Source: Aromatoleum toluvorans (lineage in GTDB: Bacteria > Pseudomonadota > Gammaproteobacteria > Burkholderiales > Rhodocyclaceae). From it: a stretch of DNA of 64,000 nucleotides. The position numbers and the translations under genes are program-made. Position 1 is the stretch's first letter, and each line of letters opens with the position of its first letter. Under the pieces are notes generated by a model. It made no database searches, was not told where the DNA came from, and worked only from the letters and a program-made list of their open reading frames with translations. The stretch covers positions 124,001-188,000 of the forward strand of contig NZ_WTVN01000003.1 of NCBI RefSeq assembly GCF_012910905.1, written 5' to 3'. Positions 19,278 to 27,317 of the stretch are shown piece after piece.

Positions 19278-20369
19278 ATGACCACCGTAGCGCGGTTCGA
19301 GGTCGAGTTCACCCGGTTTCTCAATGCGGAGGGCGAGGCGACGCAGGAGCTGCCTCCTTTTGCCCTCGATCCCGCCAACCTGATTCCCCTTTACCGGGCG
19401 ATGCAGCTCACGCGCGCTTTCGATACGAAGGCGATCGCCCTGCAGCGCACGGGCAAGATCGGGACCTTCGCGTCCGCACTCGGGCAGGAGGCGATCGGGA
19501 TCGGCGTCGCCAGCGCAATGCGCAAGGAGGACGTGCTGGTGCCCTCCTACCGCGACCACGCGGCGCAGTTCGTGCGCGGCGTGACGATGACCGAAAGCCT
19601 GCTGTATTGGGGCGGCGATGAGCGCGGCAGCAATTTCGCCGTGCCGCGCGAGGACTTTCCGAGTTGCGTGCCGATCGGCAACCAGGTGTGCCATGCCGCG
19701 GGCGTGGCCTACGCGTTCAAGCTGCGAAAGGAAGCGCGCGTCGCGGCCTGTTTCCTGGGTGACGGCGCGACCTCGAAGGGCGACTTCTACGAAGCGCTGA
19801 ATTTCGCCGCGGTGTGGCGCGCGCCGCTGCTGGTCGTCATCAACAACAACCAGTGGGCGATCTCGGTGCCGCGCGAGCACCAGACGATCACCCCGACGCT
19901 GGCGCAGAAGGCGATCGCCGCGGGCGTCGAGGGCGTGCAGGTCGACGGCAACGACGTGATCGCCGTGCATGACGCGGCGCGCCGGGCGATCGACAAGGCG
20001 CGTGCGGGCGGCGGGCCGACGCTGATCGAGGCGATCAGTTATCGCCTGGGGGATCACACGACTGCCGACGACGCGACGCGCTACCGCGATCCGGACGTCG
20101 TGCAGCAGCAGTGGGCGAACGAGCCGATCCGCCGCCTGCGCAACCATCTCGCGCGCATCGGCGCATGGGACCAGGAAAAGGAGGAGCGGCTGCAGAAGGA
20201 ATGTGCGGACCAGGTCGCCGCCGCGGTCGACGCCTATCTCGCGATTCCGCCACCCACGGCGGCGGCGATGTTCGATCACCTGTACGCCGAATTGCCGACG
20301 GCGATGAAGGAGCAGTTCGACGCGGCGCAGTGGTTCGCGTCCCACGACGGAGGAAGCAGCCATGGCTGA
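19278..20369 (+). CDS. 2-oxoacid dehydrogenase E1 component, alpha subunit
   Basis: The 363-residue thiamine diphosphate-binding alpha chain decarboxylates a 2-oxoacid. The ThDP motif runs from GDGATSKGDF (G161) to VINNNQWAIS. Sequence style and the heterodimeric arrangement fit pyruvate, branched-chain or acetoin dehydrogenases of the alpha/beta type; the substrate cannot be decided from sequence alone. GAGGAG lies upstream of the ATG. The 3' end overlaps the beta gene by eight bases. The nearby arylpyruvate decarboxylase and Lrp regulator hint at amino-acid-derived oxoacids. Confidence 0.9.
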   Translation: MTTVARFEVEFTRFLNAEGEATQELPPFALDPANLIPLYRAMQLTRAFDTKAIALQRTGKIGTFASALGQEAIGIGVASAMRKEDVLVPSYRDHAAQFVRGVTMTESLLYWGGDERGSNFAVPREDFPSCVPIGNQVCHAAGVAYAFKLRKEARVAACFLGDGATSKGDFYEALNFAAVWRAPLLVVINNNQWAISVPREHQTITPTLAQKAIAAGVEGVQVDGNDVIAVHDAARRAIDKARAGGGPTLIEAISYRLGDHTTADDATRYRDPDVVQQQWANEPIRRLRNHLARIGAWDQEKEERLQKECADQVAAAVDAYLAIPPPTAAAMFDHLYAELPTAMKEQFDAAQWFASHDGGSSHG

Positions 20370-21342
20370 GCTGAATCTGGTGGAAGCGATCAATCGTGCG
20401 CAGGCATGGGAGATGGATCACGACCCGTCGGTGGTCGTGCTCGGCGAGGATGTGGGCGTCAACGGCGGGGTGTTCCGCGCAACGGTCGGGTTGCAGGAGC
20501 GCTTCGGCCCCGAGCGCGTGATCGACACGCCGCTTGCCGAGACGGCCATCATCGGCACGGCGATCGGCATGGCGGCGATGGGATTGAAGCCCGTTGCGGA
20601 GATCCAGTTCTCCGGCTTCATCTATCCGGCGATGGATCACATCTGGAACCACGCGGGGCGGTTGCGCAACCGCACGCGCGGGCGGCTGTCGTGTCCGCTG
20701 GTCGTGCGCTCGCCCTGCGGCGCCGGCATCCATGCACCCGAGCACCATTCGGAAAGCCCCGAGGCGCTGTTCGCCCACCTGCCGGGCGTGCGCGTCGTGA
20801 TCCCCTCCTCGCCGTCGCGCGCCTACGGCCTGCTGCTCGCGGCGATCCGCAACCCCGACCCGGTGATCTTCCTCGAGCCGACGCGGCTCTACCGCCTGTT
20901 CAAGCAGGAAGTGGCCGACGACGGCGAGGCGTTGCCGCTCGACGTGTGCTTCACGCTGCGCGCGGGCAGCGACGTGACGCTGGTGAGCTGGGGCGCGATG
21001 CTGAACGAGACCCAGGCCGCGGCCGAAGCACTGGCGCAGGAAGGCATCATGGCCGAGGTGATCGACGTCGCGACGCTCAAGCCGCTCGACATGACGACGA
21101 TCCTCGAATCGGTGACCCGCACCGGACGCTGCGTGATCGTGCATGAGGCGATGCGTACCGGCGGCTTCGGCGCCGAGATTGCGGCGAACCTCGCCGAGCA
21201 CGGGCTGTATTCACTGCTTGCGCCGGTGCAGCGGGTCACCGCGTGGGACGTCGTCGTGCCGCTCTCGCGGCTCGAATACCAGTACCTGCCGAGCGTCGAG
21301 CGCATCGTCGCGGCAGTCATGAAAACGCTGGAGGGTGCATGA
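20362..21342 (+). CDS. 2-oxoacid dehydrogenase E1 component, beta subunit
   Basis: 326 residues with the transketolase pyrimidine-binding and C-terminal domains. Recognisable stretches are VVLGEDVGVNGGVFR, DTPLAETAIIGTAIGMA and YEAMRTGGFGAEI-like VHEAMRTGGFGAEIA. It pairs with the alpha subunit to form an alpha2-beta2 E1. It overlaps its upstream neighbour by eight bases and its downstream neighbour by ATGA, so the three genes form a tight operon. Confidence 0.92.
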   Translation: MAELNLVEAINRAQAWEMDHDPSVVVLGEDVGVNGGVFRATVGLQERFGPERVIDTPLAETAIIGTAIGMAAMGLKPVAEIQFSGFIYPAMDHIWNHAGRLRNRTRGRLSCPLVVRSPCGAGIHAPEHHSESPEALFAHLPGVRVVIPSSPSRAYGLLLAAIRNPDPVIFLEPTRLYRLFKQEVADDGEALPLDVCFTLRAGSDVTLVSWGAMLNETQAAAEALAQEGIMAEVIDVATLKPLDMTTILESVTRTGRCVIVHEAMRTGGFGAEIAANLAEHGLYSLLAPVQRVTAWDVVVPLSRLEYQYLPSVERIVAAVMKTLEGA

Positions 21343-22442
21343 AGATCTTCAAACTGCCCGACCTGGGCGAAGGACTGCAGGAAGCGGAGATCGTCGAGTG
21401 GCACGTGAAGCCGGGCGACGAGGTGCAGGCGGACCAGCCCCTGCTGTCGGTCGAGACCGCCAAGGCGATCGTCGAGATCCCGGCGCCGTGGGCCGGACGC
21501 ATCGAGAAGCTGTTCGGCGAGGCGGGCCAGATCGTGCTGGTCGGCGCGCCGCTGATCGGCTTCGAGGGGGCTGCGGGCGACGCCGACAGCGGCACGGTGG
21601 TCGGGGAAGTGAAGGTCGGCACGCAGGTGCAGCAGGAGGCACCGGCCGCGGTCGGGCGCCCGGCGGCGGCGATCAAGGCGACTCCCGCGGTGCGCGCGCA
21701 GGCGCGGCAGCTCAACGTCGACCTGGCGATGGTCACGCCCTCGGGGCCGGACCGGCTCATCACGCTCGCGGACGTCCAGCGGGTGGCGAAGATCCTCGCC
21801 GAAGTGGGGCCGCCCGAGATCCTGCGCGGCGTGCGGCGCGCGATGGCGCAGAACATGGCGATCGCGCAGAGCGAGGTCGCGGCTGCGACGGTGATCGACG
21901 ATGCCGACATCCATGCGTGGCCGGCCGGCACCGACATCACCGTGCGCCTGATCCGCGCGCTGGTCGCGGGCTGCAAGGCCGAGCCGGGCCTCAACGCGTG
22001 GTACGAGAGCCACACGATGGGGCGTCGCATCCTGAAGAAGATCGATGTCGGGATCGCCGTCGACCTTGTTGACGGACTGTTCGTGCCGGTGCTGCGCGAC
22101 GCCGCGAACCGCGATCCGGCCGACCTGCGCGCGGGGCTCGACCGCATGCGCGCAGACGTCGCGGCGCGCAAGATTCCCGCCGAGGAGATGCGCGGCAACA
22201 CGATCACGCTGTCCAACTTCGGGATGATCGCGGGCAAGTACGCGGCCCCCATCGTCGTGCCGCCAACGGTCGCGATCCTCGGCGCGGGCCGCGTGCATGA
22301 GCAGGTTGTCGCCTTCGACGGCAAGCCGGCCGTGCATCGCGTCCTGCCCTTGAGCCTCACTTTCGATCACCGCGTGGTCACCGGTGGCGAGGCGGGACGC
22401 TTCCTTGCGGCGGTGATTGCAGATCTGAGCGCCGCGACCTAG
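21339..22442 (+). CDS. 2-oxoacid dehydrogenase E2 (dihydrolipoamide acyltransferase)
   Basis: 367 residues with one N-terminal lipoyl domain (lipoyl Lys predicted K42 in ETAKAIVEI), a peripheral subunit-binding domain near residues 109-145 (TPAVRAQARQLNVDL) and the catalytic domain ending in DHRVVTGGEAGRF with the active His near 344. It is short for an E2, with a single lipoyl domain and short linkers. No E3 gene follows, so a dihydrolipoamide dehydrogenase from elsewhere must serve. The start is the ATG overlapping the E1 beta stop. Confidence 0.93.
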   Translation: MKIFKLPDLGEGLQEAEIVEWHVKPGDEVQADQPLLSVETAKAIVEIPAPWAGRIEKLFGEAGQIVLVGAPLIGFEGAAGDADSGTVVGEVKVGTQVQQEAPAAVGRPAAAIKATPAVRAQARQLNVDLAMVTPSGPDRLITLADVQRVAKILAEVGPPEILRGVRRAMAQNMAIAQSEVAAATVIDDADIHAWPAGTDITVRLIRALVAGCKAEPGLNAWYESHTMGRRILKKIDVGIAVDLVDGLFVPVLRDAANRDPADLRAGLDRMRADVAARKIPAEEMRGNTITLSNFGMIAGKYAAPIVVPPTVAILGAGRVHEQVVAFDGKPAVHRVLPLSLTFDHRVVTGGEAGRFLAAVIADLSAAT

Positions 22443-22548
22443 CCTACTGTCCGGGCGTGGTCAGGGGGCGTTGCCATGAGCGCCCCCTGCGCCCGACCGG
22501 GCTGACACGGAAATGGGCGCACACGCCCCAGGCGAACGGCGGCACTCA

Positions 22549-23070
22549 TCAACCCGACGCGAACTGCATCCGCCGCCGCGGTTGCGGCGCGTGCATGATG
22601 TGGTCGAGCGGCAGCACGCTCGTCTGCTTCACCGTCTTCAGCGCGATGTTGGTCTTCAGGTGCGCGAGCCCCGGCAGGCGCATGATGCGTTTCATCATGA
22701 CTTCGGAGAACGCCACGAGGTCGGGCGCGACGATGTGCATCACGTAGTCCGCGTCGCCGCTCACCGAAAAGCACGCGATCACCTCCGGCACTGCTGCGAC
22801 GGCGCGTTCGAACGCGTCGCTGCGCAACTCGCCGTGGCGCTCCAGCGTGACCTGGGCGAAGGCGGAGACGTCCAGCCCGACTGCCGCGGGGTCGAGCAGC
22901 GCGGCGTAGGATGCGATGATGCCGCCCTGCTCCATGCGGCTGATGCGCCGGCTGATCTGCGACGGCGAGAGGTGGATTTCTTCCCCGAGTGCGCTGTTGG
23001 TCGCATTGCCGCGGCGCTGCAAGGCATCGAGAATCTGCAGGTCGAACTTGTCCACGACGATCTGTTGCAT
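22549..23070 (-). CDS. Lrp/AsnC-family transcriptional regulator
   Basis: 173 residues: an N-terminal winged helix-turn-helix (LDALQRRGNATNSALGEEIHLSPSQISRRI) and a RAM/AsnC ligand-binding domain (VPEVIACFSVSGDADYVMHI). The Lrp family senses amino acids and forms octamers that wrap DNA. GGAG precedes the ATG. It diverges from the arylpyruvate decarboxylase gene over a 118-base spacer with repeated TGCGCA sites and is the obvious candidate regulator of that gene. The ~20-residue C-terminal extension is Arg/Pro-rich. Confidence 0.92.
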   Translation of the reverse strand: MQQIVVDKFDLQILDALQRRGNATNSALGEEIHLSPSQISRRISRMEQGGIIASYAALLDPAAVGLDVSAFAQVTLERHGELRSDAFERAVAAVPEVIACFSVSGDADYVMHIVAPDLVAFSEVMMKRIMRLPGLAHLKTNIALKTVKQTSVLPLDHIMHAPQPRRRMQFASG

Positions 23071-23105
23071 CGTTTTCCATCTCCATGCGCGTTTCGTGCT
23101 TTAAC

Positions 23106-23154
23106 TGCGCAATTATGCGCACATAACGAACGCAATGTGCGCGACTCGTGCGCA
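23106..23154. promoter_or_regulatory. Repeated TGCGCA operator-like sites in the lrp/decarboxylase spacer
   Basis: TGCGCA occurs at 23106, 23116 and 23149, and TGCGCG at 23138. The starts are 10, 22 and 11 bases apart, so all face roughly the same side of the helix. TGCGCA is itself palindromic. The array fits multi-site binding by an Lrp-type octamer. Confidence 0.6.
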
Positions 23155-23188
23155 ATAATGCTCGCCATAACGATAGGAGGAGCATCGC

Positions 23189-24811
23189 ATGAACCTGGTC
23201 GAATCCCTGCTGCACGCGCTCAAGGATCACGGCGCCCACGAGATCTTCGGCATTCCCGGCGATTTCGCCCTGCCTTACTTCCGCATCATCGAGGAGTCGG
23301 GAATCCTGCCGCTGTACACGCTCTCGCACGAGCCGGGCGTGGGCTTCGCCGCCGACGCGACGGCGCGCATCCGTGGCGGCCTGGGTGTCGCGGCGGTCAC
23401 GTACGGCGCGGGTGCGTTCAACATGGTCAATGCCATCGCGGCCGCGTACGCGGAGAAGTCGCCGGTGGTCGTGCTCTCGGGCGGCCCCGGCAAGGGCGAG
23501 GCAAGTTCGGGCCTGCTGCTGCACCATCAGGCCAAGACGCTCGACTCTCAGCTGCAGATCTTCAAGGAGATCACCTGCGACCAGGTGAAGCTCGACGACG
23601 CGGCGCGTGCGCCGGCCGACATCGCGCGCGTGCTGGCGAACTGCCTGCGCAACTCCGAGCCGGTCTACATCGAGATCCCGCGCGACATGGTGCGCGAGGC
23701 GTGCGCCCCCGTGACGCGCGAGGCGCCGCGCGCGCTCGACCGGGACGCGCTGGGCGCGTGCGTGGATGAAATTCTCGCCCGGCTCGACGTCGCGAAGAGT
23801 CCGGTGCTGATGGCGGGCGTCGAAGTGCGCCGCTTCGGGCTGGAGGAAAAGGTCGCGGAGCTCTCGCGCCGACTGGGACTCCCGGTGGTCACCAGCTTCA
23901 TGGGCCGCGGCCTGCTCACCGACTGCGACGCGCCGCTGGTCGGCACCTACATGGGCGTTGCGGGACTGCCGGACGTCACCCAGCTCGTCGAAGGGGCGGA
24001 CGGCCTCTTCCTGCTCGGCGAAATCATCTCGGACACCAACTTCGCCGTGTCGGAGACCCGCATCGACCTGCGCAAGACCATCCAGGCGCACAACGGCCAG
24101 GTCACGCTCGGCTACCATAGCTATGCGAACATGCCGCTCGCCGCGCTCGTCGACGAGATGCTCGCCCGGGTGAAGAACGGCGCCGAGAAGACCTTCCCGG
24201 TCGCCCCGCATCAATACCCAAGAGGCCTCGTCGCGGATGGCGAGACGATCGCGCCGACCGACATCGCGAAGGCGGTGAACGACCTCTTCGCCGCGCACGG
24301 CAAGCTGCCGATCGCGTCCGACATCGGCGACTGCCTGTTCACCGCGATGGAAATCGAGCAGACGGCCCTGATCGCCCCGGGCTACTACGCCACGATGGGC
24401 TTCGGCGTGCCCGCCGGCCTCGGCCTGCAGGCCACGAGCGGCCAGCGCCCGCTGATCCTCGTCGGCGACGGCGCCTTCCAGATGACCGGCTGGGAGCTCG
24501 GCAACTGCAAGCGCTACGGCTTCGACCCGATCGTGCTCTTGTTCAACAACGCGAGTTGGGAGATGCTGCGCACCTTCCAGCCGGAATCGGGCTTCAACGA
24601 CCTCGGCCAGTGGGGCTACGCGGAGATGGCCGCGCCCCTGGGCGGGGATGGCGTGCGCGTGTCGACACGCGCGGAGCTGAAAGCTGCGCTCGACAAGGCG
24701 ATCGCCACGCGCGGCCGCTTCCAGCTGATCGAGGTGACGATCCCGCGCGGCGTGCTGTCGACGACGCTGTCGCGCTTCGTCGCCGGGGTGAAACGCATCA
24801 GCACGAAGTAA
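23189..24811 (+). CDS. ipdC: Indolepyruvate/phenylpyruvate decarboxylase (ThDP enzyme)
   Basis: 540 residues of the pyruvate-decarboxylase superfamily. The N-terminal Glu of the ThDP site is in SHEPGVGFAADA. The C-terminal ThDP motif runs from GDGAFQMTGWELGN to LFNNASWEM. Overall it resembles Azospirillum IpdC and the phenylpyruvate decarboxylases of Aromatoleum, which convert arylpyruvates to arylacetaldehydes. That would serve phenylalanine/tryptophan breakdown or indole-3-acetate formation. It has a strong AGGAGGAG site. Regulation by the divergent Lrp protein is inferred from the spacer. Confidence 0.85.
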   Translation: MNLVESLLHALKDHGAHEIFGIPGDFALPYFRIIEESGILPLYTLSHEPGVGFAADATARIRGGLGVAAVTYGAGAFNMVNAIAAAYAEKSPVVVLSGGPGKGEASSGLLLHHQAKTLDSQLQIFKEITCDQVKLDDAARAPADIARVLANCLRNSEPVYIEIPRDMVREACAPVTREAPRALDRDALGACVDEILARLDVAKSPVLMAGVEVRRFGLEEKVAELSRRLGLPVVTSFMGRGLLTDCDAPLVGTYMGVAGLPDVTQLVEGADGLFLLGEIISDTNFAVSETRIDLRKTIQAHNGQVTLGYHSYANMPLAALVDEMLARVKNGAEKTFPVAPHQYPRGLVADGETIAPTDIAKAVNDLFAAHGKLPIASDIGDCLFTAMEIEQTALIAPGYYATMGFGVPAGLGLQATSGQRPLILVGDGAFQMTGWELGNCKRYGFDPIVLLFNNASWEMLRTFQPESGFNDLGQWGYAEMAAPLGGDGVRVSTRAELKAALDKAIATRGRFQLIEVTIPRGVLSTTLSRFVAGVKRISTK

Positions 24812-24823
24812 GACAGGAGATCG

Positions 24824-25672
24824 ATGACGGCCGGACCCGACACCCCCGCGGCGTTCGCCGCCCGGCCGCTCTTCGAACCGATCGCGGCGCTGCTCGGGCG
24901 CTTCAAGGCACCTACGCTTCCTGGCACTGCGCAGCTCGACGCGCTGCTGCGCGAAGTCGCCCCGGACGCGGCGAGCGGAGGTGAACGGCTGATCCGCTTC
25001 ATCCCGCCGCCCGCGCACCCCTTCGCCTACGAGGAGCACATCTTCGCGACCGGCGAAGTGCCCACCCGCGCCGACGACTGGCATGACTTCTTCAACGCCC
25101 TCGCGTGGTGCGTGTGGCCGCGTGCGAAGGCGGCGTGCAACATCCTCCATCGGCGCGAGCGCGACACACGCATCGCAGCCGGCCTCCCCGGCCGCGGGCC
25201 GCGGCGCGATGCGCTGACCCAGTTCGACGAGTGCGGCATCGTAGTCGTGTCCAGCAATCCCGAGATTCCCGCCCTCCTCGCCGCGCACGAGTGGGAGGAG
25301 GTGTTCTGGGCGCGGCGCGCGCGGCTGATCGAGACCACCCGCTTCCTCGTGTTCGGCCACGGCACCTGGGACCAACTGCGCGAACCCTTCTTCGGGCTGT
25401 GTGGCAAGGCGTTGTACCGCGTCGTTGATGTGGGCTGGCTAGCCTTGCCCGCGGCCGAGCGACAGGCCGAGACCGACGCGTGGCTCGCCGCGCAACTGCT
25501 CGATGCCGGTCTGCTGCGCGCCCCGCGCGAGCTTGCACCGCTGCCGCTGCTGGGGATTCCGGGCGTCACGCCGGAGAACGAGTCCGTCGCGTATTACCGC
25601 GATACCCGTCAGTTCCGGTCGAAGCGCGTGCCGGTAGAGCAGCCATCGACGGCCGATTCCGCACAATCGTAG
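24824..25672 (+). CDS. DUF3025 family protein
   Basis: A 282-residue protein of unknown function recognised by the DUF3025 core DDWHDFFNALAWCVWPRAKAACN and a later DECGIVVVSSNPEI/HEWEEVFW segment. No signal peptide or membrane segment. It starts 12 bases after the decarboxylase stop with CAGGAG in between, so the two are probably co-transcribed, though DUF3025 genes usually occur in unrelated contexts. A REP-type repeat begins at its stop codon. Confidence 0.8.
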   Translation: MTAGPDTPAAFAARPLFEPIAALLGRFKAPTLPGTAQLDALLREVAPDAASGGERLIRFIPPPAHPFAYEEHIFATGEVPTRADDWHDFFNALAWCVWPRAKAACNILHRRERDTRIAAGLPGRGPRRDALTQFDECGIVVVSSNPEIPALLAAHEWEEVFWARRARLIETTRFLVFGHGTWDQLREPFFGLCGKALYRVVDVGWLALPAAERQAETDAWLAAQLLDAGLLRAPRELAPLPLLGIPGVTPENESVAYYRDTRQFRSKRVPVEQPSTADSAQS

Positions 25673-25755
25673 GGCGGATGAGCCGAAGGCGTAATCCGCC
25701 GCATGGGCGCCCAGTCGCTCGATGCATGCGGCGGAAGGCGCTGCGCTTTTCCGCC
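25673..25755. repeat. REP-like doublet: two adjacent hairpins
   Basis: Two imperfectly related palindromes stand side by side: arms GGCGGAT/ATCCGCC at 25673-25679 and 25694-25700, then GGCGGAA/TTCCGCC at 25730-25736 and 25749-25755. The GTAGGGCGGATgag...AATCCGCCG pattern is a widespread dispersed repeat type in GC-rich proteobacteria. It starts right at the DUF3025 stop and may act as an RNA 3' end stabiliser or terminator. Confidence 0.75.
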
Positions 25756-25858
25756 CTGCGAAAGCGCCATTGATGCCAGCCCCACGTGTCGGAACTGTGG
25801 CGCTGCAAGAGGCAGAGCGCCGTAAAATGCCGCCTGACCGCAAACACTCTCCTCACAT

Positions 25859-26515
25859 ATGCCCCGCTTCCAGTACGTCCTCTTCGATCTCGACGGCACG
25901 CTGATCGATTCCGCCCCGGCGATCCTCGCGAGCTACCGCCAGGCCTTCGCGACTGCAGGACGCACACCGGTGGTGGCGATCGACGAGTCCATCGTCGGGC
26001 CGCCGCTGGTGGAAACGCTGCAGATCCTGACTGGGACGAAGGATGCGCGGCTTATCGACGAGCTTGCCGCCCACTTCAAGGCGAGCTATGACACGACGGG
26101 TTACCGGGAGACTGCCGCCTACGCCGGGGTCGGCGACATGCTGGAGCGGCTCGCAGCGGGCGGGCGCACGCTGGCGATCGCGACCAACAAACGGCTGCAC
26201 CCGACCCGCCTGATCCTCGATCACCTTGGCTGGAGCGGCTACTTCAAGACGGTGTATGCGCTGGATCTCTTCGAGCCGCGCCTGCCGACCAAGGCGGCGA
26301 TGATCGCGCGGTTGATGGACGATCACGACATCCCCGAGCACGTATCGGTGTACGTCGGCGACCGCAGCGAAGACGGCGAATCGGCCGATGCGAACAGGCT
26401 GCCCTTCTTCGCCGCGACCTGGGGTTACGGCAGCCTGGTCCCTGCGGAGATGGCCGCGCACTGGCGCGCGTTCGCGACGCCCGCGGCGCTGACGGCGGCG
26501 CTGCTGGAAGACTGA
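25859..26515 (+). CDS. HAD-family hydrolase, phosphoglycolate phosphatase-like
   Basis: 218 residues of the haloacid dehalogenase superfamily with a C1-type cap. Motif I is FDLDGTLIDS (nucleophile D10, acid D12), motif II is AIATNK, motif III includes the Lys of LPTKAAMI, and motif IV is VGDRSEDGESA. The sequence resembles Gph, which removes 2-phosphoglycolate from DNA repair or oxygenase side reactions, but HAD substrates are hard to predict. No Rubisco gene is nearby. Confidence 0.85.
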   Translation: MPRFQYVLFDLDGTLIDSAPAILASYRQAFATAGRTPVVAIDESIVGPPLVETLQILTGTKDARLIDELAAHFKASYDTTGYRETAAYAGVGDMLERLAAGGRTLAIATNKRLHPTRLILDHLGWSGYFKTVYALDLFEPRLPTKAAMIARLMDDHDIPEHVSVYVGDRSEDGESADANRLPFFAATWGYGSLVPAEMAAHWRAFATPAALTAALLED

Positions 26516-26531
26516 AACCCTGCTGCGTCCG

Positions 26532-27122
26532 TCACGGGCGCAGATCGGCCGGGACGTCGATATCGGCGAGGATACCCGGATCGTCGCAGTCGATCCGGCG
26601 CAGCTGCTCCTTGTGGCCGACGATCACGCGCCGGGCGCCTTCGTCGCCTTGCAGCGCCAGCAGTTCGTCCTTCAGCGAGGTTGCGAACCCGACCGGGTGG
26701 CCGCGCTGCCCGTCGGTGAACGGCGCGGCGAGCAAAGCTCCGTCGCGGATTGCCGCTGCGACTGCAGCGATCGTATCGGGGCGGATGTAAGGCATGTCGC
26801 CGAGCGCGATGACCCAGCCGGCGGCACCGGGGGTTGCACGGATGCCGCACACGAGGGTCGCTGCCATGCCCTGCCCGGCGTCGGGACACAGGACGTAAGC
26901 GATTCCCGCGGCGTCGAAGTGCCCGCGCAGGATCGAATCCTCGGGGCGCACGACCGCGATCATCTCCCCCAGCGCGTCGCGCAGGTTTTCCGCGCTGCGC
27001 ACGGCCACCGGCGTGCCGTCCGCGAGCGCATGGCACAGCTTGTTGCTGCCGAAGCGCGATCCCTGCCCCGCCGCGAGCAGGATGCCCATGATGCCGCGGG
27101 GCGAGGTCGATCGGTTCTCCAC
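26532..27122 (-). CDS. MobA/MocA-like nucleotidyltransferase
   Basis: 196 residues with the nucleotidyltransferase signature LLAAGQGSRFGSNKL and the metal-binding GDMPYIRPDT. This is the MocA/MobA-like group that adds CMP or GMP to molybdenum cofactor, often as a partner of molybdenum hydroxylases. The start is GTG at 27122, supported by GGAGG seven bases upstream; the ATG at 27089 is a weaker alternative. No molybdoenzyme gene lies within the window, so its client is unknown. Confidence 0.85.
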   Translation of the reverse strand: MENRSTSPRGIMGILLAAGQGSRFGSNKLCHALADGTPVAVRSAENLRDALGEMIAVVRPEDSILRGHFDAAGIAYVLCPDAGQGMAATLVCGIRATPGAAGWVIALGDMPYIRPDTIAAVAAAIRDGALLAAPFTDGQRGHPVGFATSLKDELLALQGDEGARRVIVGHKEQLRRIDCDDPGILADIDVPADLRP

Positions 27123-27317
27123 TTCTTCACCTCCGCGTGAATGCCGCTACAGCGCGGCAGCTTACCCGACCGGAGCGCCTTGCAAAGGGGCGTAGCCGGG
27201 ACTGCTCAACCCATCCGGCGAAATGCGCTCCCGTTATTGCGTCGGATGGGGTGGCGTGCGGCTCATTGCCGCCGGTGGGCGCTCCGCCCCGCGAACTGCG
27301 GGGACGGAGCCGAGCGT

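Noticed and set aside
22439-25375. 978-codon open frame on the minus strand across the Lrp and decarboxylase genes
   Set aside because: It runs through several well-supported genes including their intergenic spacer and has no recognisable domain.
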